A stretch of DNA of 42,064 nucleotides, from assembly GCA_016290835.1 (NCBI GenBank), contig JAEEVG010000016.1, positions 1 to 42,064 of the forward strand, in the 5' to 3' direction. The DNA comes from Bacteroidales bacterium (GTDB taxonomy: Bacteria > Bacteroidota > Bacteroidia > Bacteroidales > UBA932). The position numbers and the translations under genes are program-made. The notes beneath the pieces are model-generated. The model saw nothing but the letters and a program-made list of their open reading frames with translations, was not told the DNA's origin and searched no databases. This document shows, piece after piece, positions 25,415 to 32,806 of this stretch (its first letter is position 1; each line of letters opens with the position of its first letter).

Positions 25415-26751
25415 TTCCAGAGGTCTTTCCAGGTGGATTTCTTGCCGAACATCAGAATTCCGACCTTATAAATCTTGGCCGACACCCAGGCCATCAGCAC
25501 GAAGGTGGCGATGAGCAGGGCGATGGACAGGAGGATCTCCCAGGTCGGAACACCGAAAGGCAGGCGGGAGATCATCACGATCGGCGAAGTGAACGGGATG
25601 ATGGAACCCCAGAATGCGATCGAGCTGTCGGGCGCCTTGAAAGCGTAAAGCGCGATCATGTAGGCCAGCAGCAGCGGGATGGTCAGCGGCAGCTGGAGCT
25701 GCTGCGTGTCACCCTCGTTCTCCACGGCGGAGCCGATGGCGGCGAACATCGAAGCATACAGCAGGTAGCCGAAAACAAAGTACACCAGGAAGAGGCCGAT
25801 GAGCTGGAGCCAGGGGACGCTGGCGAGCGTGCTCACGACCGTGCCCAGTTCGCTGTCGTTCGATAACTGCGCGGTCATGGCCTCGATCTGTTCGGCATCC
25901 ATGCCGCCCATCGTGCTCACCATCTCGGTGGGGTTCGAGCCCATCAGCGAGTCGAAGCCGATCAGGGCGCCGGCCACGCTGATGATCGCCACGGACAGCA
26001 CGATCCAGAGCAGGAACTGCGTCAGGGCCACCAGGGCGATGCCGATGATCTTGCCGAACATCAGCTCGGTCGCCTTGACCGAAGAGACGAGCACCTCCAC
26101 CACGCGGCTGGACTTCTCCTCGATCACCGAGGACATCACCATGCCGCCGAAGAGCGTGATGAACATAAACAGGAAGATGCCCAGGATCATCGAGAGGATG
26201 GAATACACGCCGGCCTCGGAAATCTTCTCCTCGCCACTGTCGGAAACGGTGAAGGAGCGCAGGCGGACATTGGCCTTGACATCCTTGAGGATCTGGTCCA
26301 GGCCCTCGATGTTGTAGGAAGCGATGCGGTAGTCCTCCACGGCCCGGTTGATCCGGCCGTTGATGTTGTCCACCAGATCCATTCCGAAGGGTTTGGGCGA
26401 ATAGAGGTCCGCGGGGACCGTCTTCTCGAGGGAATCCAGGGGCCCGACGGCGAGCACGCCGTCGAAACCGTAGGAGGCGAGGTTGGTCTTGACGCTGTCC
26501 AGCGGAATGCCGCTGAGCGGCTGGTAATGGATGGTCTCCGTGTCGGTCAGGTAGGGCAGCACGATGCCCGACTCATCCACCACGGCGATGGTCTTGGTCT
26601 TCTCCTTGGTGTTCATCATCGCCACCATGATGCCGATGGTCAGGCCGGCCACCAGGATGGGGACAAGGAGCGTGGTCCAGATGAAACTCTTCTTCTTGAC
26701 CTTGTTGAGGTATTCGCGGCTGATGACGATGCCTGTCGTTTTCCAATTCAT
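25396..26751 (-). CDS. ABC-2 type exporter permease (NatB-like)
   Basis: A 451-residue membrane protein. There is one N-terminal TM (WTTLLVPILVAGLTIGIMV, about residues 27-45), a long extracytoplasmic loop (45-175), then five TM helices from about residue 180, including ILGIFLFMFITLFGGMVMSS and the cytoplasmic VIEEKSSRVVEVLVSSV, a phrase diagnostic of NatB/ABC2_membrane_3 permeases. The E-E-K-x-x-R motif is the coupling-helix region. Its partner ATPase is the preceding gene, 3 bases away. The substrate is unknown; NatAB exports Na+ in Bacillus, but this family is broad. Confidence 0.92.
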   Translation of the reverse strand: MNWKTTGIVISREYLNKVKKKSFIWTTLLVPILVAGLTIGIMVAMMNTKEKTKTIAVVDESGIVLPYLTDTETIHYQPLSGIPLDSVKTNLASYGFDGVLAVGPLDSLEKTVPADLYSPKPFGMDLVDNINGRINRAVEDYRIASYNIEGLDQILKDVKANVRLRSFTVSDSGEEKISEAGVYSILSMILGIFLFMFITLFGGMVMSSVIEEKSSRVVEVLVSSVKATELMFGKIIGIALVALTQFLLWIVLSVAIISVAGALIGFDSLMGSNPTEMVSTMGGMDAEQIEAMTAQLSNDSELGTVVSTLASVPWLQLIGLFLVYFVFGYLLYASMFAAIGSAVENEGDTQQLQLPLTIPLLLAYMIALYAFKAPDSSIAFWGSIIPFTSPIVMISRLPFGVPTWEILLSIALLIATFVLMAWVSAKIYKVGILMFGKKSTWKDLWKWIKQD

Positions 26752-26754
26752 AGC

Positions 26755-27615
26755 CTATTCCTCCCCTTCCGTTACGAGTTTGATGAAAATGTCGTTCATA
26801 CGCGGCATCAGCTCCTTGTAGGAATTGATCTGCACGCCGTCCTTCTCCAGGAAGGTCCGCAGGGTCGAGGCGCCGTCGGTTTCGCGCGGGAGGACCTCCG
26901 TGTGGCGGCCCGAGGCGTCGGTCCAGACGAGTTCGACATTGTTGTTGCCATACTGGCGGCGGATCTCATTCACCCCGCCGGTGATCACCAGGCGGGCCTT
27001 GTTGATGAGGGCGATGTCGTCGCAGAGTTCCTCCACGGACTCCATGTTGTGCGTGGACAGGATGATCGTGGCCCCCTCGTCCTTCAGGCGAAGGATTTCC
27101 TGGCGGATGAGCTCGGCGTTGACCGGATCGAAGCCGGAGAAAGGTTCGTCGAGGATCATCAGCGAGGGCTTGTGGACCACGGTGGTGATGAACTGGAGTT
27201 TCTGGGCCATGCCCTTGGAGAGCTCCTCAACCTTCTTGTCCCACCAATCCTGGATACCGAAGCGGACGAACCAGGATTTGAGTTCCCGCGTGGCCTCGGC
27301 GGAAGTCATTCCCTTGAGCCGGGCCAGGTACATCGCCTGGTCGCCGACCTTCATCTTGCGGTACAGGCCGCGCTCTTCGGGCATATAGCCAATCCGGGCG
27401 ACGTCGTCCTGGGTGATGGGGCGGCCCTTGAACCAGACTTCCCCGCCTGTGGGGATGGTGATGCGGTTGATAATGCGGATCAATGTCGTCTTGCCGGCCC
27501 CATTGGGGCCCAGCAATCCGAAGATCCGGCCCTCCGGAATCTCGAGGCTGACGTGGTCCAGGGCCACTTTCTGCCCGAAATTCTTGCAAACGCTCTTACA
27601 TTCGATGATAGCCAT
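26755..27615 (-). CDS. ABC exporter ATPase (NatA-like)
   Basis: A 286-residue ABC ATPase: Walker A GPNGAGKTT (about residues 35-43), Q-loop at DVARIGYMPEERG, signature LSKGMAQKLQ, Walker B LMILDEPFSGFD with catalytic Glu, and H-loop STHNMESVE. The last 70 residues form the C-terminal extension typical of DUF4162-type exporters. Seven bases separate it from the GH51 stop and 3 from its permease, so one operon can start at the arabinofuranosidase promoter. Confidence 0.93.
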   Translation of the reverse strand: MAIIECKSVCKNFGQKVALDHVSLEIPEGRIFGLLGPNGAGKTTLIRIINRITIPTGGEVWFKGRPITQDDVARIGYMPEERGLYRKMKVGDQAMYLARLKGMTSAEATRELKSWFVRFGIQDWWDKKVEELSKGMAQKLQFITTVVHKPSLMILDEPFSGFDPVNAELIRQEILRLKDEGATIILSTHNMESVEELCDDIALINKARLVITGGVNEIRRQYGNNNVELVWTDASGRHTEVLPRETDGASTLRTFLEKDGVQINSYKELMPRMNDIFIKLVTEGEE

Positions 27616-27622
27616 ATTCGAT

Positions 27623-29170
27623 TTATTTGGCAGCCATTACGACGACCGAGCACGGCGGCAGGGTCACTTCCAGACCGGCCTTGGTGATCTTGTAGTCCTT
27701 GAAGGCGGCCGGCTTGACCACGTCGGGCTTGTCGAAATCATTGTAGTCGTGCACGTCCTTGGAGTTCAGCACGCGGGCGGAGCCGATGCTCTTGATGCCG
27801 GCGCCGTCGAAAGTGACCAGGACCTTCTTGGAGGCCTTGAGGTCGGTGTTGACCAGGCAGATGTTCATCTGCCCGTCCTTGCGGGACACGGTGGCGTCCA
27901 CCTCAGGCACGGACAGTTTGCGGTCGGTCTTGATGTGGGCGGTCATCACCTCGGAGTCCACGAACTCGGCGTTCTGGTGGACGTTGTACATCTCGAAGAC
28001 GTGGTAGGTCGGGGTGAGGACCATCTGAGTCTCGTTGGTCAGGATCATCGACTGGAGCACGTTGACCACCTGGGCGATGTTGGCCATCTTCAGGCGGCGG
28101 GTGTACTTGTGGAAGATGTCGAAGTTGAGGGCGGCCACGATGGCATCGCGCATCGTGTTCTGCTGATACAGGTGGCCCGGGTTGGTGCCCGGCTCCACGT
28201 CGTACCAGGTGCCCCACTCGTCGAGCAGCAGCGCCACGCGGCCGCTCGGGTCGAGTTCGTCCATAATCTCGATGTGCTTCTTGAGCACGTCCTCGACCTC
28301 GATGGTCTTGGCAAGGAACCAGTAGTAGTCCTTGTCCGTGAACTTGGTGGCGGAACCCTTGCTGCCGTTCCAGCCCGTAACGGTATAGTAGTGCAGGGAG
28401 ATGCCGTTCATCCCCTTGCCCACGAGGTTCTTCATCAGCACGCGGGTCCAGTTGTAGTCGTAGTCAGAGGCGCCGCTCGCGATCTTGTAGAGGCGGTTGC
28501 CCGCGAAGTTGCGCAGGTAGGTGCCGTAACGGCGGAAGAGGTCGCTGTAGTACTCCGGCGTCATGTTGCCGCCGCAGCCCCAGGCCTCGTTGCCGATGCC
28601 GAAATACTTGACCTTCCAGGGCTCCTCCCGGCCGTTGGCGCGGCGCAGGTCGGCCATCGGGGTCTTGGCGTCGGAGGTCATATACTCGACCCACTTGGCC
28701 ATCTCCTCGACGCTGCCGCTGCCCACGTTGCCGCTGATGTAGGGCTGGATGCCGAGCAATTCGCAGAGGTTGAGGAACTCGTGGGTGCCGAAGCTATTGT
28801 CCTCGAGGGTACCGCCCCAGGAGTTATTGGTCATATAGCCGCGCTTCTCCTGCGGGCCGATGCCGTCCATCCAGTGGTAGTCGTCGGCGAAGCAGCCGCC
28901 CGGCCAGCGCATCACGGGGACCTTGAGCGCCTTCAGCGCATCGAAGACGTCCTTGCGGTAGCCTTCCACATTGGGCACGGAGGAATCCTTGCCCACCCAG
29001 AGGCCGCCGTAGATGCAGCGTCCGAGGTGCTCGGAGAACTGGCCGTAGATTTCGGCCGGAATGGTGACGCCGGTGGCGGCGTCGTGTACGCGGACGGTGG
29101 CATCCTGCGCGAAGAGGGATGCCGTGGCGAGCAGGCAGGCGCTTGCCAGAAGGGTGATCAATTTCTTCAT
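27623..29170 (-). CDS. Secreted GH51 alpha-L-arabinofuranosidase
   Basis: A 515-residue protein with signal peptide ending ASLFAQ. The TIM barrel carries [18 protein letters not shown] (about residues 88-105), the acid/base [10 protein letters not shown] (E195) and the nucleophile [11 protein letters not shown] (E318), all canonical for GH51. The last 150 residues form the C-terminal beta sandwich ([23 protein letters not shown]). It releases arabinose from arabinan or arabinoxylan in the periplasm, which would feed the downstream-of-window araBAD-type operon here at 34627-40342. The upstream ATG at 29194 is less likely, as [10 protein letters not shown] is a clean signal. Confidence 0.95.
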   Translation of the reverse strand: MKKLITLLASACLLATASLFAQDATVRVHDAATGVTIPAEIYGQFSEHLGRCIYGGLWVGKDSSVPNVEGYRKDVFDALKALKVPVMRWPGGCFADDYHWMDGIGPQEKRGYMTNNSWGGTLEDNSFGTHEFLNLCELLGIQPYISGNVGSGSVEEMAKWVEYMTSDAKTPMADLRRANGREEPWKVKYFGIGNEAWGCGGNMTPEYYSDLFRRYGTYLRNFAGNRLYKIASGASDYDYNWTRVLMKNLVGKGMNGISLHYYTVTGWNGSKGSATKFTDKDYYWFLAKTIEVEDVLKKHIEIMDELDPSGRVALLLDEWGTWYDVEPGTNPGHLYQQNTMRDAIVAALNFDIFHKYTRRLKMANIAQVVNVLQSMILTNETQMVLTPTYHVFEMYNVHQNAEFVDSEVMTAHIKTDRKLSVPEVDATVSRKDGQMNICLVNTDLKASKKVLVTFDGAGIKSIGSARVLNSKDVHDYNDFDKPDVVKPAAFKDYKITKAGLEVTLPPCSVVVMAAK

Positions 29171-29199
29171 ATCTGTACAGAATTGTAATTGCATAATTA

Positions 29200-29229
29200 C
29201 AAATGTACGAAGTTTTTTGCGTAAATTTG
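29200..29229. promoter_or_regulatory. Back-to-back -7 elements of GH51 and holA
   Basis: The short divergent gap has TACATTTG on the minus strand (29200-29207), before the GH51 ATG at 29170, and TAAATTTG on the plus strand (29222-29229), before the holA ATG at 29237. Neither has a clear -33 TTTG. The plus box ends only 7 bases before ATG, so the holA mRNA may be leaderless or nearly so. Confidence 0.55.
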
Positions 29230-29236
29230 TGCTGCG

Positions 29237-30283
29237 ATGGCCAAGAGTTCTGTCAATATTGATGCACAATGTGCTAAAATCATCTCCGAAGTGCGCGCAG
29301 GCCGCTTCTGTCCCGTCTATTTGCTGATGGGCGACGAGCCGTACTACCCCGAGATGGTCTTTGACGAAATCCTGCAGCACTGCATTCCCGAAGAGGAAAA
29401 AGATTTCAACGAGACCGTCTGCTACGGCGGCGAGGTCACGGCCGCGCAGGTGGTCACGGCTGCGCGGCGCTTCCCGATGATGGCGGAGCGCCAGCTGGTC
29501 GTGGTCAAGGAGGCCCAGCAGATGAAGGGCATCGAGGACCTGGCGTCCTATTGCCACGAACCCCTGGACAGCACCGTGCTCGTGATCCTGATGCACAAGG
29601 CCTCGGCCGACAAGCGCAAAGGCTTCTACAAGGCCGTCCAGAAGATCGGCACCATCGTGGATTCCCCCGCCCTGCGGGACTACCAGGTCCCCGAGTGGAT
29701 CCGGTCCTATTTCGCCTCGCGCGGCCTGCAGATCGATCCGCCGGCGGCGGCGCTGCTCGCGGAATCCGCCGGGGTCGAGCTCACGACGATCGTCGTGGAG
29801 ACGGACAAGTTGACCAAGGCCCTGCCGGAAGGGGCCACGCGCGTGACTGTGCAGGACATCGAGCGCAATGTCGGCATCTCGCGGCAGTTCAGCATTTTCG
29901 AGCTCACCCGGGAGCTCTCCTACAAGAACGCCACCAAGGCCCTCAAGATCGCCGCCCACCTGGGGAATGCGGCCCGTTTCGCCATGCCCATGGCCGTGAG
30001 CGCGCTCTATACCTATTACAATCGCATCCTCAAATACGGCGCCCTGCTCGCCGGCGGGGGCTACCCTTCCCCGGAGGACAAGGCCAGGGCCCTCGCGGGG
30101 GTCAATCCCTATTTCTACAAGGAATATGATGCGGCGGTGCGCAACTATCCCGTCAAGAAGGCCATGGCCGCCATCTCGCTGCTCTGCGAGTACGACTATC
30201 TCGGCAAAGGCGGCGACGGCACCACCCTCGTCTCCGACGGAGAACTCCTCGTCGAACTCACTGCCAAACTCCTGAATCTGTAG
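29237..30283 (+). CDS. holA: DNA polymerase III subunit delta
   Basis: A 348-residue clamp-loader delta subunit: N-terminal AAA+-like domain opening with [18 protein letters not shown], then [17 protein letters not shown] and [28 protein letters not shown], a phrase diagnostic of HolA. There is no Walker A lysine, as normal for delta. The C-terminal collar domain has [16 protein letters not shown] and [17 protein letters not shown]. Delta opens the beta clamp. Its stop (30281-30283) is followed by the Rhs remnant on the opposite strand. Confidence 0.94.
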   Translation: MAKSSVNIDAQCAKIISEVRAGRFCPVYLLMGDEPYYPEMVFDEILQHCIPEEEKDFNETVCYGGEVTAAQVVTAARRFPMMAERQLVVVKEAQQMKGIEDLASYCHEPLDSTVLVILMHKASADKRKGFYKAVQKIGTIVDSPALRDYQVPEWIRSYFASRGLQIDPPAAALLAESAGVELTTIVVETDKLTKALPEGATRVTVQDIERNVGISRQFSIFELTRELSYKNATKALKIAAHLGNAARFAMPMAVSALYTYYNRILKYGALLAGGGYPSPEDKARALAGVNPYFYKEYDAAVRNYPVKKAMAAISLLCEYDYLGKGGDGTTLVSDGELLVELTAKLLNL

Positions 30284-30285
30284 AC

Positions 30286-30323
30286 AAAAAGGCCGTGAAT
30301 CCCTGGCATTGACAATGATTCAC
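30286..30323 (-). terminator. Candidate terminator of the Rhs-remnant region
   Basis: On the minus strand GTGAATC (30317-30323) pairs with GATTCAC (30295-30301) around a 15-base loop, and GGCC then TTTTT (30286-30290) follow. The stem is short and the loop large, so this is tentative. Confidence 0.4.
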
Positions 30324-30379
30324 CTGTAGCCTTCCCTAAAAGGGGACGCTTACAGTTGAAGGAGGCGTGGGGTTCCTTT

Positions 30380-30534
30380 CCTACCTCTGGTACTTCTTGG
30401 GCAGGAGGGTCGTCGAGGTCCCGGTCGGCAGTGGTCGGAAGCGGTCCGCCGAACGGATAGTAGTCATCGGTCTCCAGGACCGTCCCGGCGTCGACCACGA
30501 TTGTTTCATTACTTTCCGTACAAGTCAAGGTCAT
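30380..30534 (-). pseudogene. Decayed Rhs-core fragment
   Basis: Reading on the minus strand, IVVDAGTVLETDDYYPFGGP (codons for YYPFGG at 30445-30462) is the conserved YYPFGG segment found before the variable tip of Bacteroidota Rhs proteins. Further on, in a different frame, LPKKYQ (30387-30398) is followed by codons reading R-stop-E-R-N where intact cores have KYQGKEWN; the match to G-K-E-W-N is by position, with a frameshift and a nonsense codon. So this is a remnant, not a gene, although a 112-codon frame stays open over it. It lies directly after the candidate immunity gene. Confidence 0.6.
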
Positions 30535-30997
30535 CGATAAATCTGGTACCTATTACTGGTTTTAAGCCATCCCAGAGTCTATGAAGCTCGTATGCTATAC
30601 TATCTTCATCTTTCCAAGGAAGTTGTTTGAGTTCTCCTGTTTTTTGTTTTATGAGATAGAGTGGCTTAAGATCAAGATCACTTTTAGAATCATCATAGGG
30701 TACAATATCCCATTTTTCGGAAGAAGCATGATGAAATAGATATCCTCTTGGGGAAAGCACAAGTGTGTCCCCCTGTTCTTTCCATAAACCACCAATAGAC
30801 ATAGTTGTTCCTTGGTAACAATAAACCGCAGTATAAGTTTGTTCACTGTTATTATGTAAGACAAGCATTCTCTCTTCGTGAAAAGGTCCGAATTCTTTCC
30901 ATGTATAATAGATAGACGATCGCCGAAAGAGATGTCCCTGTCCATATAAAGATATGGATACAATAATCAACAATAAGTTGAGAAATACTTTTTTCAT
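30509..30997 (-). CDS. Secreted candidate immunity protein of the Rhs toxin tip
   Basis: A 162-residue protein with signal peptide MKKVFLNLLLIIVSISLYGQ (no lipobox Cys). The mature part is polar and Trp/Tyr-rich (IYYTWKEFGPFHEERM, GGLWKEQGDTLVLSPRG, YLIKQKTGELKQLPW). I do not recognise the family. The ATG at 30997 comes 4 bases after the toxin-tip stop, the tight coupling usual for polymorphic toxin-immunity pairs, and an exported immunity protein suits a toxin acting outside the cytoplasm. The AT content (about 62%) contrasts with the neighbouring genes, a sign of transfer. The frame continues upstream to 31024 inside the toxin gene, less likely. Confidence 0.65.
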   Translation of the reverse strand: MKKVFLNLLLIIVSISLYGQGHLFRRSSIYYTWKEFGPFHEERMLVLHNNSEQTYTAVYCYQGTTMSIGGLWKEQGDTLVLSPRGYLFHHASSEKWDIVPYDDSKSDLDLKPLYLIKQKTGELKQLPWKDEDSIAYELHRLWDGLKPVIGTRFIDDLDLYGK

Positions 30998-31001
30998 ATA
31001 G

Positions 31002-31361
31002 TCAATATCTATAGGTTTTTCCATTTATTCGAAATGCCATCTTATATTGTTTTGCTATCTTTTCGGGGCCTTGTGCCATAATTGATTGTTTGCTGAAAGG
31101 ATTTCTTTCAGGCAAAGAATCATACGCTTCAATGCCTTTAATAGCCTCCCTTGAAAAGTAACCCCCGTTAAAATGAGCTTGTCTGTGGAAAGCCTCATAT
31201 TCATCTTCTATATCATAAAGATAACCTGCCCCATAAGTGAGTCCACTACTAAACTCTCCTATCTCAAATTGATATCCGTGCTTAAGTTCATGAGCAACCA
31301 ACCCAGGGATGCCGTCAAAAGGAACAACCATATCGAACAAATTAGTATCGAAGTTAAACAA
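31002..31361 (-). pseudogene. Orphan C-terminal tip of an Rhs-type toxin (HExxH zincin)
   Basis: A 119-residue open frame beginning at TTG 31361 (first ATG at 31331), with HELKHGYQFEIGEFSSG, an HExxH zinc-peptidase motif, and a candidate third ligand in DEYEAFHRQAHF 30-40 residues later. HELxHAYQ followed by a Glu-rich EYEA stretch is a pattern I associate with the metallopeptidase tips of Bacteroidota Rhs toxins. There is no Rhs core or signal in front: the frame runs, without an ATG, back to the hpf terminator (31380-31403). So it is a detached tip, probably untranslated or started internally. AT-rich like the immunity gene. Confidence 0.62.
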
Positions 31362-31379
31362 GGTACCTATCGAAATGGT

Positions 31380-31403
31380 AAAAGGCCGCCCCGGAGGGCG
31401 GCC
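31380..31403 (-). terminator. Intrinsic terminator of hpf (end of the ara-to-hpf run)
   Basis: On the minus strand GGCCGCCC/GGGCGGCC (31384-31391 with 31396-31403) form a perfect 8-bp stem with a 4-base loop, followed by TTTT (31380-31383). It lies 14 bases after the hpf stop. Confidence 0.88.
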
Positions 31404-31417
31404 CTGGATGGGAAGGT

Positions 31418-31711
31418 TTAATTCTCGAATTTCTTTTCCTTGACGCGGGTTAGCTTTTCCTTCATTGCGTCCACGGCCTCCGTGACCGCATTCTCGAAGG
31501 TGTCGGCTTCGCGCTCGATGATGAGCTCTTCACCCGGAACGTGAATCTGGATCTTAGCCAGCTTGCCTTGTTTGAGATGGTCTTCGAGCGCCACCTCGAC
31601 CTCCTCGGTCAGGCCTTCGCAGAAGCGGGCCAGGCGGGAGGCTTTCTTTTCGACGAAGGCGGCGAGCTGCTCGCCGGCTTCGAACTTCAGGGCCTTGAGT
31701 TTAATCTCCAT
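31418..31711 (-). CDS. hpf: Ribosome hibernation-promoting factor (short HPF/YfiA)
   Basis: A 97-residue S30AE-domain protein: MEIKLKALKFEAGEQLAAFV, then ASRLARFCEGLTEEVEVALE, AKIQIHVPGEELIIERE and FENAVTEAVDAMKEKLTRVKEK, the two-helix/four-strand fold with the basic C-terminal helix that binds the decoding site of the 30S subunit. The length is that of the short form. The ATG at 31711 overlaps the end of the recombinase gene by 11 bases; the longer frame from 31756 is inside that gene. Confidence 0.92.
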   Translation of the reverse strand: MEIKLKALKFEAGEQLAAFVEKKASRLARFCEGLTEEVEVALEDHLKQGKLAKIQIHVPGEELIIEREADTFENAVTEAVDAMKEKLTRVKEKKFEN

Positions 31712-32795
31712 GGTTACCGTCGTTTTTTGCCCTTGGATGGGCGGAGTTATACACATTTTGCAGCCGCTCGATGGAATTGTGCGTGTAGACCTGGGTTGCC
31801 GCCAGGGAGCTGTGGCCCAGCATTTCCTTGATGGAATTGAGGTCCGCTCCCCCGTCCAGCAGTTCCGTCGCCAGCGTGTGGCGCAGGACGTGCGGGGACT
31901 TCCTGCCGCTGATGCCGGAGACGCCGCCGAGGGCCTCCTTGACCGCCCGGTCCACGTAGACCGGGTAGAGACGTCCGCCTTTGGGGGTCTGGAGCAGCGG
32001 GGCTTCCGGGGTCTTGTCCGCGTATTTCAAAGAGTCAACCGATTGTAAATATAACAAAATTTCGTCACAAAGTGAAGGGAGGAGCGGAATTTCGCGAATT
32101 TTGTCGCCCTTTCCCAGGACGCGCAAGGTGTGGCGGGACCAGTCGACGGAGTTCCGGTTGAGGCCGATGAGTTCGGAGCGGCGGAGGCCGGTGCCGTAGA
32201 GCAGGCCGAGGATCATGCGGCGGAGCTGATCTTCGTAGCGGCCGTATTCGAGCACGCCTTTGGTCTGCTCGAAATAAGCCTGCATGGCATCCTCGCGATA
32301 GAAGGCCGGCAGGCGTTTCTCCTGTTTGGGGCGCGAGACGAGGCGCACCGGATTGCTCTCCAGGGCGCCCTGCTTGATCAGGAACTTGCAGAAGCCGCTC
32401 AGCACGCTCAGATGAAGATTCACCGTCCGCGCACTCTCCTTCCGCTCATCCATCAAATACACCTCATACCGCCGCACATCCTGAACCGACAACACCTCGC
32501 TCCACGGATAACTGCCCCCGGAAACGTCCGTCGGTTCAGCACCAGACGGAGCCTCAGCAAGGCTCTGCCCGGCAGAACCGTGGCCGCCCGTGGTCTCGTG
32601 AACGGGAGGGGCCCAACCGTCAGGTTGGGAGGGATGAGCGCGGAGCGCGAAGTTCTGCCGGGCAGAGGCCTTGCTGGGCTCCACACTATCTGAGCAGAAA
32701 CAAAGGTATTCTTCGAGGACGCTGCGATAGATCTCGCAAGTACGCGGAGAATAACGCCGGACGCCCGAAAGATATTCAATGTAGCGATCGATCAT
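31701..32795 (-). CDS. xerC: Tyrosine recombinase (XerC/XerD-type) with a palindrome insertion
   Basis: A 364-residue recombinase, about 60 longer than its relatives. Catalytic residues are present: R205 (GTGLRRSELIGL), K229 (LGKGDK), H302-x-x-R305 (PHVLRHTLATELLDGG), H328 (LGHSSLAATQ) and the nucleophile Y337 (QVYTHNS). It is of the Xer chromosome-dimer-resolution type, no phage partner near. The surplus lies in the N-terminal core-binding domain, at about residues 38-95, between YLCFC and VQDVRRYEVYL, and coincides with a palindromic element in the DNA (32549-32681). The frame is preserved through it. Whether the enzyme still works cannot be told from sequence. Confidence 0.88.
   Translation of the reverse strand: MIDRYIEYLSGVRRYSPRTCEIYRSVLEEYLCFCSDSVEPSKASARQNFALRAHPSQPDGWAPPVHETTGGHGSAGQSLAEAPSGAEPTDVSGGSYPWSEVLSVQDVRRYEVYLMDERKESARTVNLHLSVLSGFCKFLIKQGALESNPVRLVSRPKQEKRLPAFYREDAMQAYFEQTKGVLEYGRYEDQLRRMILGLLYGTGLRRSELIGLNRNSVDWSRHTLRVLGKGDKIREIPLLPSLCDEILLYLQSVDSLKYADKTPEAPLLQTPKGGRLYPVYVDRAVKEALGGVSGISGRKSPHVLRHTLATELLDGGADLNSIKEMLGHSSLAATQVYTHNSIERLQNVYNSAHPRAKNDGNHGD
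32549..32681. repeat. Palindromic element inserted in frame in the recombinase gene
   Basis: Arms of 30 bases (32549-32578 and 32652-32681) match in inverted orientation except for one single-base gap in each (GAGCCTCAGCAAGGC against GAGCCCAGCAAGGCC, then a perfect TCTGCCCGGCAGAAC). The 73-base centre has three smaller hairpins: CCCGT/ACGGG (32587-32591, 32602-32606), CCCAACC-gtca-GGTTGGG (32612-32629) and GCGC-gga-GCGC (32638-32648). A further stem TCCGTC/GACGGA lies next to it (32527-32532, 32545-32550). The transcript could fold as a long stem with a branched loop. It encodes about residues 39-83 of the recombinase. Confidence 0.85.
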
Positions 32796-32806
32796 GGGAG
32801 TGGCGA

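Noticed and set aside
30509-31361. Insertion sequence as source of the AT-rich island
   Set aside because: No transposase frame, no terminal inverted repeats or target duplication; the Rhs motifs explain it better.
32527-32550. tRNA-like 3' end (GGTTC loop, CACCA) in a hairpin
   Set aside because: The stem TCCGTC/GACGGA is too short and no acceptor, D or anticodon arms are found; read instead as part of the palindromic element's flank.
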